Source: Lactobacillus sp. 0.1XD8-4
Lineage (GTDB): Bacteria; Bacillota; Bacilli; Lactobacillales; Lactobacillaceae
Assembly: GCF_009663775.1 (NCBI RefSeq)
Contig: NZ_RDBR01000008.1
Location: 1-52,610 of the forward strand
DNA: 52,610 nucleotides
Direction of reading: 5' to 3'
A program made the position numbers and the translations under genes. Positions 50,001 to 52,610 of this stretch are shown piece after piece; the first letter of the stretch is position 1, and each line of letters starts with the position of its first letter. The notes beneath the pieces are model-generated. The model was not told the origin of the DNA, ran no database searches, and was given only the letters and a program-made list of their open reading frames with translations.

Positions 50001-52610
50001 CCTGAACCACGGTTAGTCAAGACCGTACCGTTAGGGATAGCAGTATTAAGTTTCCAGTTAGCTTTCAGATAAACTACCCCACCCGGTGCTGAGCTAGCAT
50101 CTTTGCGAGTAGCAGTAACAATTCCATTTTCATTCTTAACATCATAGAGTGAGGTTACGTCTTTATCGTCTTCGTAGACATTAGCACCCTCATAGGTAAC
50201 CTTATCCATAAAGTTACGATAATCATCAATAACGATAACCTTAGAAAGTGGTTTAGCTAACTGCTCTGGTTCTGGCAGTGTCATTGAGACATTCCCATGC
50301 ACTTCATCACCGGCAACGTAAGTCTTATCATCAACGTCTTGATTACCCTCAACCCAGTGCTTATCTGTCTTTGGGGTAAAGGTAACAGTATCAACACTAG
50401 GAACCTCTACACGGCTCTTATTGATTAAAGTGTAACCAGTATTACGCAGTTTAGTACCGCTGGCAACATCATGATTGATCTTCCAGTCAACCAACAATTT
50501 AGCAACGCCACCTGGTGCTGAGCTGGCATCTTTGCGAGTAGCAGTAACAAAACCGTTATTATCAACTACTACGTTATATTGATCAGTTGCATCCTTATCA
50601 TTTTCAGTTACACGATAACTAGTAACCTTAGCCTTGTCTTTGAAGTCAGACCAATCATCAACTAATTGAATTTCGCCAAGTTTCTTAGCTAATTGGCTTG
50701 GATCTGGTAAAGCGGTAGAGATTTCAGCATGAATCAAATCATCATTAATCTGAGTTAAGCCATCAACCTTGCGGTTTCCTTCAACCCAGTGCTTATCACT
50801 ATCATTATGGAAAGTATAGATTGTTCGGTCCGGTGTATTTACAGTTTTACCGTTAATCGTTCCTGAACCACTGTTGACTAACTTCGTTCCACTAGGTAAA
50901 CCAGTATGAGTGGTCCAGATAACATTTAATTGAACCTTACCAGCAGGTGCTGCACCAGGGTTCTTGCGGGTTGCTGTAACTACCCCATTCTCGTTAACAA
51001 TGTTATATTGATCAGTTGCATCCTTATCATTTTCAGTTACTGTTGCTGACTTGTAGTCAACATCGTTAGCAAACTTAGTGTAATCATCACGAATAATTAC
51101 ATTAGATAATGGTTTGGCTAAATCGCTTGGATTTGGCAAGGACATAGTAACTTGACCATTAACATTGTCACCATCAACGTAAGTTTTATCATCAACAACC
51201 TGGTTACCATCAACCCAGTGTTTGTCCGTAGTTTGTGTGTAAACTACTACATAAGGTTTGCCGGCTTCTACTGTATGGTTGTTAATTCGACTAGAACCCG
51301 TATTTACTAGTTTAGTACCAGAAGGAACATTATCATTAATTTTCCAAACTGCTACTAGGCGTAAAGTACCTCCTGGCGCTTTGCTTGGATCGTTTCGCCG
51401 TGCCGTTAAGTGTCCATTGTTATCTGTTACCGTGTATTCACTAGTAACATTGCTGTTGCTTTCCCATACTTGGTAACTTTGTAATTTAGCTTTATCCATA
51501 AAGTTAGTGTAATCATCATCGATTGACAGGTATGTTAATGGTTTAGCTAAACTATTAGGATCAGGTAAAGTGGTTGTAATGTTTGTAGTTGCTACATCAT
51601 CTGCAATATAGGTCTTAGTATCAACGGTATTTGAACCTTCTACCCAATGCTTATCAACGCTTTGCGTAAAGGTAACAATTGCTGGCGTATTAGTCTCAAC
51701 TGTATGATTGTTTAGCCGGCCAGATCCCCGATTTACTAACTTAGTACCATTAAGAACATTATCATTAATCTTGAATGTTCCGATTAAAACAACTTCTCCT
51801 GCTGGAGCCGCTGAAGCATTCTTACGAACGGCCGTTAAATGACCATTTTCGTTAGTAATATTGTATTGGTCAGTTACATTAGCACCATTTTCCCATAATT
51901 GATAAGAAAGAAGATTTGTCTTATCAGCAAAATCAGTATAGTTATCATCAATTGACACATAACTTAATGGCGCAATTAAAGTACTTTGGTCTGGTAAAGT
52001 CATATGAACTTGAGTAGTAACAATATCACCGTTGATTTCAGTTTTATCATCGACAATATTCTTGCCTTCCATCCAGTGCTTTACTGTTTCTTGTTCATAA
52101 GTTTTAATTTGTGCGTCATTCGTTGGGACAGTTTGATCATTGATGGTTCCGGATCCTGAATTTTCAAAGACAGTTCCAGTTTTAACATTTGGCTTAATCT
52201 TAAAGTCAATTACTAAGGAAACTTTACCACCATTGGCAGATTCAGGGTTCTTTCGTGTAGCCGTAACCTGTTGGCCATTATTAGTAATATCATAATTACC
52301 TGTCGCAAGTTCTTCATTCTCGTAAACTTGTGCTCCAGCATAGTCAACATTATTAGCAAATTTGGAATAATCGTCAGTAACCTTAAGACTATGCAAACCA
52401 CCTTCAATCTGATTTGAACCAAGATAATTCATATCAACTTTGGTAGTTACCACATCGTCATTGATTCCTACCTTGTTGTTAACGCTTTGAATACCATTAA
52501 CCCAGTTCTTTTCAGGCGTAGTCTTAACATTTAAGTCATGAAGTTGGTAATTGACTGGTTGATCACCAATTGTAGTCTTAGGTACCATCACTGTATTGTA
52601 GTGATAGTGT
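47033..52610 (-). CDS. Giant LPQTG adhesin of repeated isopeptide-type domains, N-terminus outside the window
   Basis: More than 1855 residues; the frame stays open to the right edge, so the GTG at 52591 is not the true start. Eleven modules of about 143 residues begin with KHW-like words at about residues 28, 171, 315, 458, 600, 745, 888, 1030, 1175, (1315, altered) and 1451. Each has a VDxKT strand, a TLPxPxxLA stretch, DDYxxF and a GSGxINxxTV end. A different domain follows at about 1594 (LGQYFDYKLMGSQLPA, GFHDDYDETHDQY), close to the C2 domain of antigen I/II adhesins. Then come a Pro/Thr/Glu-rich wall-spanning region and LPQTG with KKKRN. The modules probably form Lys-Asn isopeptide bonds. 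A PrgB-like aggregation role in conjugation is likely but inferred. Confidence 0.88.
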   Translation of the reverse strand, partial: HYHYNTVMVPKTTIGDQPVNYQLHDLNVKTTPEKNWVNGIQSVNNKVGINDDVVTTKVDMNYLGSNQIEGGLHSLKVTDDYSKFANNVDYAGAQVYENEELATGNYDITNNGQQVTATRKNPESANGGKVSLVIDFKIKPNVKTGTVFENSGSGTINDQTVPTNDAQIKTYEQETVKHWMEGKNIVDDKTEINGDIVTTQVHMTLPDQSTLIAPLSYVSIDDNYTDFADKTNLLSYQLWENGANVTDQYNITNENGHLTAVRKNASAAPAGEVVLIGTFKINDNVLNGTKLVNRGSGRLNNHTVETNTPAIVTFTQSVDKHWVEGSNTVDTKTYIADDVATTNITTTLPDPNSLAKPLTYLSIDDDYTNFMDKAKLQSYQVWESNSNVTSEYTVTDNNGHLTARRNDPSKAPGGTLRLVAVWKINDNVPSGTKLVNTGSSRINNHTVEAGKPYVVVYTQTTDKHWVDGNQVVDDKTYVDGDNVNGQVTMSLPNPSDLAKPLSNVIIRDDYTKFANDVDYKSATVTENDKDATDQYNIVNENGVVTATRKNPGAAPAGKVQLNVIWTTHTGLPSGTKLVNSGSGTINGKTVNTPDRTIYTFHNDSDKHWVEGNRKVDGLTQINDDLIHAEISTALPDPSQLAKKLGEIQLVDDWSDFKDKAKVTSYRVTENDKDATDQYNVVVDNNGFVTATRKDASSAPGGVAKLLVDWKINHDVASGTKLRNTGYTLINKSRVEVPSVDTVTFTPKTDKHWVEGNQDVDDKTYVAGDEVHGNVSMTLPEPEQLAKPLSKVIVIDDYRNFMDKVTYEGANVYEDDKDVTSLYDVKNENGIVTATRKDASSAPGGVVYLKANWKLNTAIPNGTVLTNRGSGQINDDLVPTPDRNIYVFTQTAEKHWKAGDQDVDSKTVINDDVIHSEISMSLPEPQNLAKSLEDVEIEDDYSDFKDKVGLPTVKLYENGQDASAEYNVTLKDGVITAVRKDPSKAPAGTLTMNVTWKVNHDVASGTKFTNKGTGIINRSRVKTNTPDVVTFTPETDKHWTNDNDQSVDNMVFIAGDNVSSKVSMSLPEPQNLAEKLKKVQVIDNFADFADKVDLKGYSITENGKDANDLYNFEVTKDHQIIATRKDPATTPGGIVILRAQWTLHKDVPTGTILTNRGSGQINDDLVPTPDRQIKTYTQDTDKHWVNNGGQVVDGKLAINDGVVTARVDMTLPKSSTLGSEIHKVQLTDDFSKFAKDVEVQGVHVFEGDKDVTDEYDIFVDPNGKVVATRKDPSKVNNHQGELPVAMQAVMNAKDSLDTNNLVTKATGNLNNNLFAARAGLFNASFIQTHVSSANGKINSQVDMQLPETNEGVNKVAVTDDYTNFSKYAQPRAVHVYEDGKEATANYTVSDDGAGHVTATRNDTENLNGGQVSMKVDYKIKGDIPNGTVLENHGSGTINDETIPTNTPSITTYTQEAEKHWVEDDQIVDGQVVIDGSVAHAKVTTTLPDPSQLTDPLTNMSIKDDYSKFAKDVDLTDVQVLENGKLATSEYNLEKGDGFVVATRKDPAKTPGGNAQLLLTFNIHKDVPSGTKLENAGSSTINNHTVKTNTPWIETFLPKATKDVVISVDNQKSLNGQKIELGQYFDYKLMGSQLPASVTALNEYGFHDDYDETHDQYNAGYTVLLNDDITLKDGTVLKKNTDVTKYTTQVVDTENGKVDIEFDKNFLTNVDLSKSSFGATAYLRMKRVKSGTVQNKYTNSINNIDFSSNTVTTTTEEPKKPETPPTTPKTPETPVTPTETPKTTPTPTPAPQVTPVQEPVMAAVATPAQVATPVPQQPSSAAPQEALPQTGNANESGLVAAGLAGFLVSLGAFSLKKKRN

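Noticed and set aside
47033-52591. GTG at 52591 as the start of the adhesin
   Set aside because: The frame remains open to the window edge, there is no ribosome binding site or signal peptide, and the first visible module is already in mid-array.

Overview
The window looks like part of a large conjugative plasmid (or an integrated relative) from a low-GC member of the Lactobacillaceae. Reasons: AT-rich sequence with strong AAGGAGG-type ribosome binding sites, LPQTG-anchored surface proteins, CcpA-type cre sites, and Gram-positive type IV secretion (T4SS) genes next to an actin-type partition locus. I cannot fix the genus from sequence alone; a Limosilactobacillus- or Ligilactobacillus-like host would fit.

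Region 1 (1-13.6 kb) is a hexuronide/hexuronate utilisation island. It holds a probable kduD start at the edge, kduI, a TIM-barrel isomerase/epimerase, a GH2 beta-glucuronidase (uidA), two tandem GH30 hydrolases, an MFS transporter, a GntP-family permease, mannonate dehydratase (uxuA), fructuronate reductase (uxuB) and a divergent GntR/FadR-type regulator (uxuR-like). Three cre-like sites overlap or adjoin promoters. No uxaC is present, and the KDG kinase gene survives only as a 3' stub joined out of frame to the first codons of an msrA-like gene.

Region 2 (13.6-18 kb) is plasmid maintenance: a Fic-domain protein whose catalytic His position is Gln, a small upstream ORF, a ParR-like protein with two ribbon-helix-helix-like units, a ParM-like actin ATPase and a repeat-rich centromere/promoter. 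An IS200-type element follows.

Region 3 (18-43.6 kb, nearly all on the minus strand) is a T4SS transfer operon. In transcription order (right to left): NrdH-like redoxin, DUF3991/Toprim protein, topoisomerase III, two unknown proteins, a Clp/Hsp100-type ATPase, a small coiled-coil protein, a VirB2-like pilin, a large coiled-coil membrane protein, an LPQTG protein, VirD4-like coupling ATPase, VirB6-like channel protein, two TraC/TraD-like proteins, VirB4-like ATPase, a small membrane protein, a lysozyme/M23 cell-wall hydrolase split by an IS605-type element with TnpA and TnpB, two single-span proteins and a CPBP protease. No relaxase or oriT was recognised in the window.

Region 4 (43.7-52.6 kb) carries small unknown genes, a frameshifted ribbon-helix-helix antitoxin-like gene, and the 3' part of a very large LPQTG adhesin made of about 143-residue repeats, open at the right edge.

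The most interesting signals are: (1) a 10-base element, GGCGAAASTT on the coding strand, present once in every sizeable intergenic gap of the transfer operon and once below the adhesin gene, usually just after an intrinsic terminator; (2) a Clp-type double AAA+ ATPase that has lost both substrate-threading pore loops; (3) a 12-bp stem that hides the ribosome binding site of the pilin gene; (4) the IS605 split of the cell-wall hydrolase; and (5) the msrA/kdgK scar.
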